Source: Plicaturopsis crispa FD-325 SS-3 (taxonomy: Eukaryota; Basidiomycota; Agaricomycetes; Amylocorticiales; Amylocorticiaceae). From it: a stretch of 64,000 bases of DNA. This document shows, in pieces, positions 12,612 to 23,726 of the stretch. The stretch lies in NCBI GenBank assembly GCA_000827205.1, contig KN832556.1, positions 2,164,969 to 2,228,968 on the forward strand, read 5' to 3'. The notes beneath the pieces are model-generated. The model was not told the origin of the DNA. It did no database searches and saw only the letters and a program-made list of their open reading frames with translations. A program made the position numbers and the translations under genes. Every line of letters begins with the position of its first letter. Position 1 is the first letter of the stretch.

Positions 12612-14907
12612 ATGTCCTCCTCCTTCCCCCTCGCCTCCTCTTCCTCTTCCGGCTCCTCCTCCTCATCGGCCCCGTACACACCGACCACCCGTTCGCGCAC
12701 AAACCTCTTCATCTCCTACCGCGACTCCAGCGCACGCCGCACGCCCCGCCGCTCGCGCACTTACGACGATTACGGCGACACACACAACAACGGCGCAGAT
12801 GGGAACGAGTCTGAAAGCCTCATATCCCATGGCGCAGGTGCAGGCAGGGGGCACGTAGCACTCGACGTCGACCTTCCTCCCAAGTGGTACGTCCTCTTCC
12901 GTGTTCCTGACCAGCGCACCCAATAACCCGCATACAGGGTCGACATCGCGGACAATGTGGAAGACATCCTCGCAGGCACGCAAGCCAAGAGTACGTCTCG
13001 TCTATCTATCTGTGTGTATATGGGCTGAGACGCTGATTGTGTGTGTGGCTTGGTATAAGTAACGGCGTTGGAACGGCTGCACGCGCGGCATGTGTTGCCG
13101 GGGTTCACAGACCGCAGCGCGGAGGAGCGCGAGATCGAGGCTGCGTCGAGCGATATCACGCGGGTGCGTCGTCCTTCCTCGTCTTTTTCCCCCTACCCCC
13201 CTTCCCCCCTTCTCACCCACCTGTTCACGCTAACCTATATCTCGTGGCGCGGCTAGGACTTCCGCCAATGCCAAACCCTCATCCAGCGCATCCCCTTGTC
13301 CTCCTCTACGGCGTACCCGCCCACACGAACCGCAGCGCAGATAAAGCAGGACGCGGCCGCGGCGAAGAACGTGCAGCGCGCGCTGGCGGCGAAGGTGCAG
13401 GACCTGAGCGCCGCGTTTCGCAAGAAGCAGAGGGTGTATATGGAGAGTGCGTGTCGTGTTTCTTTCTTTTTGTGCTCTGTGTTTCTTTTTTGCGTTTTGT
13501 GTGGGAGATGGTTCTGTGTGGTAGTTGGTTCGCGGGACTTTTCGGTCTCAGTCTCGTGGGCTTGGGGTTTGAGCATAGCGTGCTCGAGTGCGGTGTGAGC
13601 GGTACACCGCTGCACTGTGGTCATTATGCTGTACTTCAGCGCTTCTACCCATCCTCTCGCATTTTTTCAGTATCTCACTCTGATGTTCTTGCTCGTCGTA
13701 TCCCTGTTCCTGTTCCTTGCCTCACTTGCGTGCATTCTTCGTTCTTTTCTTACATTCATTTCTCCTTCGTTCCACTTTTGTCCACCCATCGTCTCATTCT
13801 CGTACATCTCCATCCCTCATTTCCCTTCCAACTCCCCATTCTCCTCCCCCCGCTCCACCCCGCTCACCGGCTAACCCTCTCCCCCCACCCAGAGCTCCAA
13901 GGCCACGCGATCAAGAACCAGGACCTTCTCATCGCCTCGGGCACCGTCTCGCTCAAGGGCTCAGAGGGCATGTCCGCAGTAGACGAGGATATCGCAGCCG
14001 TTGCTGTACGTCCCCTCTCCTCATCTCTCTCTCTCTATCACCACACACCTCGCGCTAACCAACCTTCCTATAGTCGCAATCCCAACAGCAACAATCCCTA
14101 CAATACGCCTCCCTACAATCCCAACAACACGCGCCCGACGTGAACCTCACCGCACGCACGCACGAGCTCACCCTCCTCGCATCCTCCATCGCCGAGCTCG
14201 CCGGGCTCTTCAAGGACCTCTCCGCGCTCGTGATCGACCAGGGCACGCTGCTGGACAGCGTGGAGTGGAATGTGGAGCGCGCGGCGGTGGAGGTGGGGGA
14301 GGCGGTGGGGGAGCTGGAGGGGGCGGGGAGGTGAGTGGTTTTGTTTTGGGCGATGGGGTTGTTTTTTTGGCACTTTCGAAAGGATGGGGGGTTTGGGGGC
14401 GGATAGATGCGTTTTTGGCGGCATGCTGGAGTTGGAGGCATGTGTGTGGGTTGGGCGGGTTCTCCTGACGGGCGGACTCGCCTGTACTTACTTATACGGC
14501 CTGCACTTCTTCCCCTCCGTTGGCTGGCTGACGCACGCCGTCTACGTTTACGCCGACCGTCTACGTTGACGCGCGCCATCTGTGTTCACCCGCGCCATCT
14601 GTGGCTACTGCTCCAAGTCCGCCGCCCCCCTCCACCCTACCCATCTACTCTACCCATCCACCATACCACACCATACTAACCCGCTACCGCACACGACAGG
14701 TACCAGAAAAACACCGGCCGGCGGAGCTGCATATTCCTGCTCGTGCTCATCATCGTGGGCCTCATCCTCGTGCTCGTGTTCAAGCCGCGGCGGCACGGCG
14801 GCGGGGGCGGCGCTGTGGTACCCGTGCCCGGTGCGTCGAGTACGGCAAGTGTTGGTGCGGATGTCACGGCGAGTGTTGGTGTTGTGGCGAGGGTTGTGTG
14901 GCGGTGA
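12612..14907 (+). CDS. TLG2: t-SNARE syntaxin, Tlg2/syntaxin-16 type
   Basis: Seven exons (12612-12886, 12938-12990, 13060-13163, 13257-13446, 13893-14005, 14074-14330, 14700-14907) join in phase to 399 residues. The Ser-rich N-terminus leads into PPKWVDIADNVEDILAG and a helical Habc-like region. A SNARE motif follows, with the central-layer glutamine in LVIDQGTLLDSVEWNVE, and then a C-terminal membrane anchor (CIFLLVLIIVGLILVLVF) and a short basic and Gly/Val-rich tail. The family mediates endosome-to-Golgi and homotypic fusion at the trans-Golgi network. Tlg2 is preferred over other Qa-SNAREs because of the VDIADNVEDIL, VVDQGT-type and LDxxxxN signatures. The start has a strong context (CTCGCCATGTCC). 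The last exon is partly duplicated downstream (15311-15440). Confidence 0.9.
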
Positions 14908-15177
14908 TGGTGGAGGTTACAGGAAGGGGATGGTGGGGAAGTTGGGGGATGGCAGGGAGGTTAGGAAGGCTTTGCTGAGTTAGTTGAGTGTTTACTTACA
15001 GGTTTGAAGCTGCCTTGGGGCATGGTGCACAGAAGTAATGGTATACTTATTCATAATGCATGCTCAGTCTTGACTCTTGACTCAAAGTTTAGGTTTGCAC
15101 ATGTGACATGGCAACAGGGGATCATCTGCCTGACTTGCTAATACTTATCACTGTCCACTGATACAAAAAAGAATTGT

Positions 15178-15306
15178 AGAAGAGATATCTTTATGTAGAA
15201 AACTCAAGGAAACTCAACTGTACACTAATTGCACATTTCTCATGCCTGTAGCTACTCATGAAGCAGATTTGGATCAGTTCTGTAGACTCATCACAGACCG
15301 AGAAAT
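15178..15306 (-). pseudogene. 3'-end fragment of the NACHT-WD40 gene
   Basis: On the minus strand this encodes a short stretch ending near IQICFMSSYRHEKCAISV. It matches the true C-terminus at 15939 onward (LQICFMSINENGKCAIVE). It lacks every upstream domain and is a passenger of the local duplication. The amino-acid and nucleotide match is visible over about 100 bp. Confidence 0.7.
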
Positions 15307-15310
15307 TATT

Positions 15311-15440
15311 TTGTGTATTCCTGCTCGTGCTCATGTTCAAGCCACGCCGGCACAGCGGCGGGGGTGCTGTGGTACCCGTCCGAGTGTGTTGAGCATGCCA
15401 AACGTCATGGCAAGTCACGTTGGTGTTGTGTCCAAGGTCG
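15311..15440 (+). pseudogene. Fragment of the SNARE last exon
   Basis: Sequence matching the anchor-coding part of the SNARE exon 7 (ATTCCTGCTCGTGCTCAT, then AAGCC-CGGC...GGCGGGGGTGCTGTGG), with small deletions relative to 14729-14905. It is non-functional as a gene and marks the second copy of the duplicated junction. Confidence 0.7.
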
Positions 15441-15938
15441 TGTGGCGGGGATGGCGGGGAAGGGGTGTTAGGGGATGGCGGGGGGTTAGGAAGGCTTTGC
15501 CATGAGGTAGTTGAGTGTTCACTTACAGGTTGAAGCTGCTTAGGGTGTGGTGCACAGAAGTAATGATATACTTATTCATAATGCATGCTTAGTCTTGACT
15601 CTTGACTCTTGACTTTGGGTTTGCACATGGCAACAGGGGATCATCTGCCTTACTTGCTAATATCACTTGTTGTGCTGATGGCAGGGAAGGAGACTTAGGG
15701 AGTTATTTAGGAAGGCTTTTTTAAGGTAGTTGAGAGTTCACTTACAGGTTGAAGCTGCTTAGGGTGTGGTGCACAGAAGTAATGATATACTTATTCATCA
15801 TGCACACTCAGTCTTGACTCTTGAGGTAGAGGTGTTCACATTGCACAATCTGACTTTGGGCTCACACATTAGATAGCACATGGGAACAACTTGTCTTACT
15901 TAATATTGGTACAAACACACGAGACATTGGAGATATCT

Positions 15939-18900
15939 TTATACAGATAATTCAACAATAGCACATTTTCCATTCTCATTGATACTCATAAAGCAAATCT
16001 GGAGCTTTTCTTTGGTCAGACCACAAATCTTGAATCTGCTCCTATACTCAGGGGGAATCCATAGAAGCCTCTCCCCTGACCCAGTTCTCATCCAATGACC
16101 ATCAAAATGTACCGTAACACGGTGATAGTCTTCCGAGTCACTCTCTTCAGGAGGTCCACTATTACAAAAGTCAAAACTCTCTCTTGCAGCAGAGTCCAAA
16201 GTAGTATTACATTGCATGACTTGTGAGTCAGCATGCTCAATGTCCAAGCCTTCTAGAGCCCACCACAGTTTCTTGCCCTGCTCTATCTTGAGGGTAGGCA
16301 GATTTGTTATCTGAATTTCTGAACATTCCATCTGTACTGCTACTCTTGCATCACCTTGAGAGAATGTGGCTGATGTTAGGGGGAGCTTGAGAGTGTACCA
16401 TTTTTCATATCCCATTCCCATGAATCTGTCTAATTTACCAGTATGAGTGTTCCATATGTATATTGAAGCAAAGCTAGAATGTAAGATCACTCTTGCACCA
16501 TCTTCCACAAAAAAGTTGACTGCTAACATTGGACCAAGAATATTAGAAACATCTATTCTATGCTCAACAGCATCAGTATCAACATTCCATATGCAGACAA
16601 TGTTGTACCCAGCTGTAACCACTCTTACACCATCTGGAGAAAATGCAACTGCATATATCCCATCCCGCTGTAAGACATGCTTTGGTGTGCAAAAGGACAC
16701 ATCCCATATACAGGCCCCTCCGTGAAGATATCCTGCCATGATTCTTATATTATCTAGAGAGAATGCCAAAGCAGACACTGAGTACATGCCTGTGTCTCCT
16801 TGCAAAATCTGCTCTAGTGCCCCAGTAGACACATTCCATACTGTACAAAAATTAGAGTCTTCACCATATCCTAATGCCACTTTTGTTCCATCTGAAGAAA
16901 GCACAGCTAATGACACAGTACCAAAATCTCTATCTGATGCATGATCCAATGTGCTCATAGTTTGAACACTCCGTATGCACACAGTATGATAGTGCCCTGT
17001 CACTATTCTGGTACCATCAGGAGAAAATGCAACTGATCTTACAGGTTCAGGATCTTCTGGAAAATGATACACTGGTACATCTCTATACATATCCCATACT
17101 ATGTAGGCTTCATAGCCATTATCTCTGCCCGATGTCACTACTCTGGCACCATCTGGAGAAAATGCAATTGGACACAATTTTTTATCATCATGATTGAAAC
17201 AATGCTCTGCTTGGCCAGTATGGGCATTCCAAATCTTAACCATGCCTTTAATTGTTGATGATGTCACTCTTGCTCCATCTGGGGACATTATAACCAATGC
17301 AACAGGTCCTGGCTCTTCCATAATATGTACAATCATACCAGTATGAGCATTCCATATACGCACTGTCTTGTCATAAGATCCTGATACTATTTGTGCACCA
17401 TCTACAGAAAATGCAACTGATGTCACAGAGTCTGAGTGTCCTTTCAAAACATATCTTAATGTACCGGTCGGGATGTTCCACAAACGGATTGTATGATCAT
17501 ACGACCCAGACACTATCCTTGCACCATCTGGAGAAAATGCAACTGAAGTAGGAAAAGCTGAATGCCCAGCCATGATGTGCTCTGCTATGCCAGTATCAAC
17601 ATTCCATATACAGATATTCAAGCCTACCCTTGTCACCAGCCTTGTGCTATCTGGAGAGAACATAGATGCTTTCATTGAAATACGTTCTCCTTCCAGAACT
17701 TGCTCTGTCATTCCTGTGTAAGTGTTCCATATATAGACCTCTGTGCGCCAATCTACTAATGCCACTTTTGCACTGTCTGGAGAAAAGACTGCACAATCAA
17801 AACTTCCCTCCAGAGCCTGCTCTAATTTCCCAGTATAAACATTCCATATGCAGACCCCATCATGGTCAGTTGACACTACTTTTGAACCATCTGAAGAAAA
17901 TGCCACGGAACGCCCATTAAATATGTGATGTTTCGACCCATTGTGTTTCATCACATGCATGCAAGAGCTCCATGTTGAAGATGTTTTTAGTATCATTTGG
18001 CATGTGTGTGATACATCACTTGATTTACCATACTGTGCTTGCCAAAGTGTCTTTGCTGGTGTCCATAAAAGAGCTGAATGATACACCTCCAATGGTGAAT
18101 CTACAATAATTGTCACAAAATTTGAGAGAAAGTGTTGACACTCTGTCATTAGCTTGTATGTCATAGATTCTGTATCAGACTGATTTTGTGTTAGTAGTGC
18201 CCCTGTTTAATCGAACTTTTGGAGTGGCCCACCTTCATAACACTCAGAATATCCTGAACAAATTCAAAAGCTCTATCCACCTTGTGAAGCAAACTCAAGG
18301 ATTCAATCCAGTGCAATAAATGTTTCTGTGCAAAATTCTTCAAAGCTTCCAATAGCTCTTCTGAATCTACGTGACCACCATCAACAAGATGTTTGGTCCA
18401 GTAAATGCAGACATATTTGAGAGTGCTAGATATTTCTGGTTGATCTGCCAACTCAGAAAGAAAGGGACGCCCCTCAAGATTACACATATTTTCTTTCAGA
18501 TGTATGTCCATGTAGAGAAGACATCTCATTGTTAGATTTTGGTGGTGCATCTTTACATCCACTGAGAATTCCTTTGATCTTTCTTTGCTTGTCATGTAAT
18601 CAAAGAATGATGCGTGAAAAATTGTAACATGTTGTGAAGGTTGTGAAATGTGTACAACAGAGCTTAGTTTTTTGGTGAATGAAGTAACATTTGCATGTTT
18701 TATGTCAAGCAGATCAGAAAGGAATTGGATGGTTTGAGGATCATAAAGTAGTAGGATGGTCCCAAGAATAGCAAGCAAATTCTGTTTTTCTGTGCACGTC
18801 ATTTTCTCCTCACCACTAGGAGTAAAGATGTGTGACAAGATCTGATGATATAGAGAATCAATTGAATGGTTTGATGCATTGGAATCTGACATATTAACCA

Positions 18901-21066
18901 AGTCAAGGAGCCGTTCTGGCGGGTTGGCCCCATATGCTGCAACAAACTGGTACATAGTGAATGCATAGATGAAGAGCCTTCCAGCTCTGTTTGCCAAGAT
19001 ATCCACATGCTCTTCTGAAGGCCAATCAGATGGTAGATATGTAGCTGCTGGATGGACACCATCTGAGGACAATTTTCTCAGCATGGTATTCAGATAGTGG
19101 TGAATATCTTTGGTGAGAATACTTGCTTCAATGTCATGAAGAGGTAGCACCCTAGTTATGCTCTTGTTCAAGTTTGCATGCTCTTCAGGACGGCTAGTCA
19201 CAAAGAAACGTAAAGATGCAGGAATATTGTCATATATAACCTTCAGAGCTGCAAGAGTAAGAGCCTGGTTGTCACACTCATCAAGGGCATCAATCACAAT
19301 GATAAATGTTTGTCCCTCTAACTCCTCAGAGATAGAAGGTGAAGAAATCAACCTGCTATACTGCTGTGATATAGAATAATGCCCTACATCAGAATCCTTC
19401 TCTATTGCCTCTACAATGCCAACTGCAAAAGCAGGATGGACCTTTGCAAGGCTGTATGCAAGAGTTGGAAAAATGAGGTTCACATCCTTCCTCTCATCAT
19501 GAGCACGGCTACAGAAGAAGCTAGCCCCCAGTATCCCTTTATCCTGTAGCATTTGGGCTACACTCTGGGCAATGGTGGTTTTGCCTACACCAGCCATGCC
19601 ATTAAGCCAGTAGATTTTGTGCCCATCTGGGCTGGTTGCCCAAGACTCGATCTGTGCAAGTAGCTGTACACGTGTACCATCAAGACACTCTGAACGGTTC
19701 CCAGATTGGAAGCTAGCAGTTTTAACTCTGGGCAGTTTGTCTAGAATGGCTATATTTTGGTAATAATGAGTACATCTTGTAGAATCACAACAAGAGAAAT
19801 ACTGACTATTTGTGTTTGCCCAGCTGACTTGCTAAAATGACAGTTAGCATCTAGACTCCCAGATAGTAAAGCTGTATCCACCCACTTTTATCATTTGAAG
19901 GTTGCATGCAACCTACAGGCCATGAGCACATTACACTCCGGAAGAAAACAATTTTCCATACCAGGAATGTCTGGATCTTTGCAGCGATGTTGCGGAACAT
20001 CTGGATGATCTCTGTAGCATCGTCTGATCCTGCAGCAACCCGCAAGAGGCGACCCCGGGCAAATTTCTTCTGTAGTGGTGCTTGGATGGTGTCAATTTGC
20101 CTAATGACACCACATTAGTAGAATACATTGGAATATATATGCACAACCACTCACTTGGCCAAAACATCTATCTGCGAGCCCAGCGGTTCAGGCAGGCCCC
20201 GCTGGTCCTTGTATCCGCTAATCAGGTTAAGAAGTTGTGTAGTAACATCACCAAAAGCCTGAAAATCCTCGGAATTTTGATCCGCTTTCTGTAATGCACA
20301 TCAGGCTGGCTGACATGGTGACAGGCCCATCCATACACACCTGAAGGGTTTGGAGTATCACATCAACACCGTTGATGGCGGTCTTCAAGCCGTGCGCAGG
20401 GACATCATCGAGCACACCCTTCAAAACAGATATGGCTGTCTTGGCACTTTGGAAAAAGGCGTTCTCGGCTATGCCTTTGGGGACCAGTCGCTTCGGGACT
20501 GAGCTGACTTGCGGCGGGGAGGCGCTGACAGTGGCCGGATTGGCGCTGGAAGCGGGTGAGTTGGCGGGCGCCACCTGCGCAACATTCTCGGTTGGGCCTG
20601 AATCTCCCATATCAGCAGGCGGAGCGCTTGAGTTCGTTACCTGGCCGGAAGCGCCGGCGGCGGCTGGAGCAGTCGACTGGACTGCCACATGCACATCCGT
20701 CGACACCAGAGACGTCCTGACGGTGCCAGCCGGTGCTGCGGTGGTCTCTGGTACAATGGCGGGCGGCGCCTGGGGAGCGGCGGTCGGCTGAGATGCGTTC
20801 TCGGGCGGGCCTGATACCGTGATAGCGGGGAGAACAGCGGGAGCGAGTCCTACTACCTCGACAGCGCCGGCGGCAGGAGCGTTCAACTGGATCGCGCGCA
20901 CGTCCGTGAGCGCGATCGAGGGTCCAGAAGACGAAACATTGTTGGTCGAGGTGTTTTCAGCGCTCGACGGAGTTGCACGCCGGCTGCTCTTGAACTTGAT
21001 CTTGAAGCGATCGACGATGCGTTTGAAGACGTTGAGCTTTGGGTTTTGGGAGCGACGGTCAGACAT
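15939..21066 (-). CDS. NACHT-WD40 NLR-like receptor (STAND protein)
   Basis: Five exons (20341-21066, 20155-20288, 19962-20100, 18233-19831, 15939-18179) give 1,612 residues. Residues 1-220 are Ala/Pro/Ser-rich. A helical N-terminal domain (AISVLKGVLDDVPAHGLKTA and on to about 390) is of a type common in agaricomycete NLRs. The NACHT domain has Walker A GMAGVGKTT (about 411-419) and Walker B IIVIDALDECD (about 510-520). About 12-13 WD40 repeats follow, with IWN/LWN ends. Members are signal-sensing ATPases used in fungal self/non-self recognition and immunity; the WD40 part is the sensor. The NACHT and WD40 parts lie in different frames and are joined by a 53-bp phase-0 intron (18180-18232) with GTGGGC donor, ACTAAC branch and ATCAG acceptor. 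Exon 1 is GC-rich but exons 2-5 are AT-rich. The N-terminal effector type is uncertain. Confidence 0.88.
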
Positions 21067-22208
21067 GGTGGGTTGTTCGATCGATGTGAGTCGGTGAGCG
21101 ATGATGTTGCAAGAAAGACTGAGACGACGTTGTGGTTCGTGTCGAGGCGGTAAGCGCTCGCAGCTGCGCAGTCTCGTTCTGATTCACAGCCACTTGACGG
21201 CCAGAGCGAAATTTGTGTACTTACATCGCCGACGATGATGAGCACTGGACGTTCCCTCTGGACGTCGCCTGCCACACACTCTGACCCCCTTCAAATCCTC
21301 TGCATTCGTCGGTCGAGTTCGCTGCGGCGGCGATAAACGTGACAGCGTCAAGAGCGTTATGCACGTCATATCATTACAGGACAACAGAGAGCAGACGGAG
21401 AGCGCGAATTTCGAAAGCGGTGCTTGGGTGGTGGTGGTACACTGTGTGGGGGAAAGGCATAGATACTGGAAATTGGATACGCGCGGTGCGGGATACGGTG
21501 GGTAGCATGAATAAGATGGGTAGGATGAATAAAATGGGTGGAATAGAATAGATACGGTGTGGGGCGGAATAGATTAAATACGGGCGTGGCGCCCGGATAG
21601 ATACGTTCTTGATAAATAGATGTGTTGGATAGATGGACACGCCGATGAGCACGATGCCGCAGATGAAGACGATGCGCGGTGGCGGAACAAGGAAGGGGGC
21701 GCAAGGGGGGTTCGGGCGGGGACAGGTAGGCTGAACGCGTCGGGCGAGAAGGAAATGGGAAGGAGGCAGGCCGAGGTAGGATGGGGAGCGGAGCGGAGGA
21801 CGAGGGAGGCAGTGCGCGCGGTGGGGCACGGGTGTGCACTGTGGTAGGCGAAACGAGCACGGGCGGGGGTGGAGGGTGCGGTCAGTGTGCATACGATGAT
21901 CGCCGTATACACGCAATGGGCGCTGTGCCCATTCAGACGAGTGCTGCACACCCAGAGGTAAGCGCTGTGTGCACACGCATGAGCGGTGTATACACACCGA
22001 TGAGCGCTGGCTACCCGCGGCGCATCCAAAGACACGAGGACGTGCTGGACACCCCCCGCCGCGAACTCTTACTGTGCACGACCACTAGACGCGCCGCGCA
22101 CCCAGCTCTCGTGCTTCCGCACAGCCACTCCTACTCCCCACACCCGATATCCACGTCCTTCCACGTCCACGTCTTCGCCCTCGCCCTCGTATGTGTGCCC
22201 GCCGAAGG
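21067..22208. other. NLR promoter and low-complexity intergenic DNA
   Basis: No supported gene. Several overlapping frames are open on both strands because of biased composition. Near 21503-21540 an 18-bp unit (core ATGAATAARATGGGTRG) is repeated about twice with a degenerate third. Near 21885-22020 degenerate words such as GTGTATACAC and GATGAGCGCTGG recur. The NLR promoter must lie at the 21.1 kb side. Confidence 0.45.
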
Positions 22209-22744
22209 CTACGCACGGCCACCCCAGGCATGCGCACAGGGCGGGCAGTAGTCGCGTGTGGTGAAGGAGATGACCTCTTTCGCGTCGGGGCCGAAGTACT
22301 GTATTGGGAGTTGTTTAGCGTTGAGTCGTGTGAGGGAGAACAAGGGAGATGTATGAACGCAGGGACGAGGAAGATGGCAACTAGGCAACGATGAAAGAAG
22401 GAAGGAAAACCGACGTACGCGCTCGCAGGGGCAGTTGCGCGTATCGTGTTCCGGCGGGTGACGATCCGAGTTCATGCACCACGGACTACCGCAGTCGATC
22501 TTGCGCAGCGTGCGTTTCTATCACCATCTCTTCGTCAGCTTGGGGATACAGAGGGTAGTGCAGGGGAGTACTACAGACGGATTGGTAATGCTGCAGTGCA
22601 AGGCAAGGTCAGCTAAGTGGAGACACGGAGAGGAGGAAGGGACGCACGCCACAGCCGTACTTGACGCCTTCGCTAGTGGGTTGGGAGGCGTGAGGATGTG
22701 CGGGATGGATGTGGATGGGGGACGTACGTTTCGAGCTGGCACAT
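22209..22744 (-). CDS. 80-residue cysteine-rich protein (unknown, likely metal-binding)
   Basis: Built from five small exons (22728-22744, 22648-22672, 22579-22590, 22419-22517, 22209-22298; 17, 25, 12, 99 and 90 nt) that join in phase without a stop. It starts MCQLE, followed by VKYGCGHYQSK, IDCGSPWCMNSDRHPP, CPCERYFGPD and RDYCPPC. The eight cysteines and two histidines have the spacing I associate with a family of small conserved agaricomycete proteins (MCxxE..., YxCGH, DC..xxC..S..H, CxC.RY.GPD, YCxxC). The pattern suggests zinc-ribbon-like folding. There is no signal peptide, so it is probably cytoplasmic or nuclear. The exon joins are inferred from splice signals plus motif fit; the third donor (GTCTGT) is weak. 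Function unknown. It shares a 228-bp divergent promoter with the RGG-repeat ORF. Confidence 0.72.
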
Positions 22745-22972
22745 TTCGCGCGACGGGGAGGGATGAAAGGGAAAGATGGAGGGAAGGGAGGAGGGCGACG
22801 ATCGATGGCATTATTATTATCGGGCTAACGGAACGCACGGAACGGCCTCTTGACGTCACCGCCACACCGGCCCGATACCCCCGACGATGCTCCGTTGGAT
22901 TGCCCGTGATTTTGACCTGTGCGTCCTCGTCCATCGCACCTGTTCTGTGTTCAGACCTGTTACCACTTAGCC

Positions 22973-23668
22973 ATGCCAACAGCGTCTAGTCCCCATCGCG
23001 GCCGCGGAGGCGTGTCTTCCAGCCATACAGGTCCACGAACGTCCAGTAGCAGACGCGTTCCCCCATCTACCACCACCAACCGAAACGGCATATCACTAGC
23101 TACCGCACACGCACTGTCCTTCGGCCGCGGAGGCACCCTCTCCTTCGCCAACGGAGGCACGCTGTCGTTCGGACGTGGAGGCGCACTCCTGCCCAGCCCC
23201 AGAGGCCCGCTGTCGCCTCGTCGAGAGCAGATATTGGCTTTTGGCACCGCGTACTCCCTATCGCCTGGGACCGCGCACACCCTGTCGTCTGGACGCGCAG
23301 GTGCTCGAGGCAGGGGCACACATTCACCTAATTCTGCCACGCAGCGATCGCGCGCGCCGTCGAACAGTGCCGGGCCTGCTGCATCGTCTGCTCGCGCACG
23401 CGGACGTCCGGTGTCGTATGATACCGCCCACGCACGCGGAGACGCATCATCGGCCAGTAATGGACGCGCAGTACCGTCTGATCGTGGACGCGCACGAGCA
23501 TCTGCTCGCAGACACGGACGGGTAGTAGCGTCTACTACCGCTCCCGCACAGAGAGACGCACCATCGTCCAGTACCAGGCGCGCGGTACCGTCCCCCCGCG
23601 AACGGAGCCCTCCCGCCCAACAGCAGCGCACCATCGTCATTCATGGCCAGCACGCCCTCATCCTCTGA
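22973..23668 (+). CDS. RGG/RG-repeat low-complexity protein, copy 1
   Basis: Single-exon ORF of 231 residues from ATG22973. It starts MPTASSPHRGRGG and consists of Ser/Arg/Gly/Ala-rich repeats such as LSFGRGG, AHTLSSGRAGARGRG and SDRGRARASARRHGR. It ends with PPAQQQ and a QHALIL C-terminus. RGG boxes often bind RNA and promote condensates, but nothing else identifies a function here. The opposite strand is also open over almost the same span. The plus strand is preferred because both termini are shared with copy 2 (24124-24822), with differences at third codon positions (CAG/CAA, CAC/CAT) and the stop codon in the same place. Could be a non-coding minisatellite. Confidence 0.5.
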   Translation: MPTASSPHRGRGGVSSSHTGPRTSSSRRVPPSTTTNRNGISLATAHALSFGRGGTLSFANGGTLSFGRGGALLPSPRGPLSPRREQILAFGTAYSLSPGTAHTLSSGRAGARGRGTHSPNSATQRSRAPSNSAGPAASSARARGRPVSYDTAHARGDASSASNGRAVPSDRGRARASARRHGRVVASTTAPAQRDAPSSSTRRAVPSPRERSPPAQQQRTIVIHGQHALIL

Positions 23669-23726
23669 GTGCAGCACACCCTCATTTTCTGAGTGCAGCA
23701 CACTCTCATCGTCTGAGTGCAGCAGG
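23655..23726. repeat. 24-bp tandem repeat, three units
   Basis: Three head-to-tail units (core TCTGAGTGCAGCACA) of 24 bp with few differences. The first unit overlaps the C-terminal codons and stop of RGG copy 1, so each unit carries an in-frame TGA. Confidence 0.8.

Larger units (their letters stand above)
14908..15938. repeat. Tandemly duplicated SNARE/NLR convergent junction
   Basis: About 1 kb between two convergent genes consists of direct repeats. A spacer block of roughly 200 bp occurs three times (about 14930-15155, 15451-15668 and 15682-15905), each carrying the TTCACTTACAGG, GTGCACAGAAGTAAT and TATACTTATTCAT words. Between copies 1 and 2 lie a fragment of the NLR gene's 3' end (about 15178-15306) and a fragment of the SNARE last exon (about 15311-15440). 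The simplest reading is that a segment covering both gene tails was duplicated in tandem. Confidence 0.75.

Noticed and set aside
13037-14143. 368-codon open frame through the SNARE gene
   Set aside because: It crosses several introns and exons of the SNARE in another frame, and the spliced SNARE explains the region.
14908-15938. Long terminal repeats of a retroelement as explanation of the direct repeats
   Set aside because: The repeated blocks contain the tails of the two flanking host genes and no retroelement coding sequence, primer site or target duplication, so a local tandem duplication explains them better.
21366-22035. Three overlapping minus-strand frames of 150-207 codons rich in Pro, Arg and Ser
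   Set aside because: Composition-driven; no start context, splice structure or family signature.
22960-23640. Minus-strand frame opposite RGG copy 1 (and 24111-24812 opposite copy 2)
   Set aside because: Open for almost the full length, but conserved termini and third-position changes between copies favour the plus strand. Kept only as a note in the findings.
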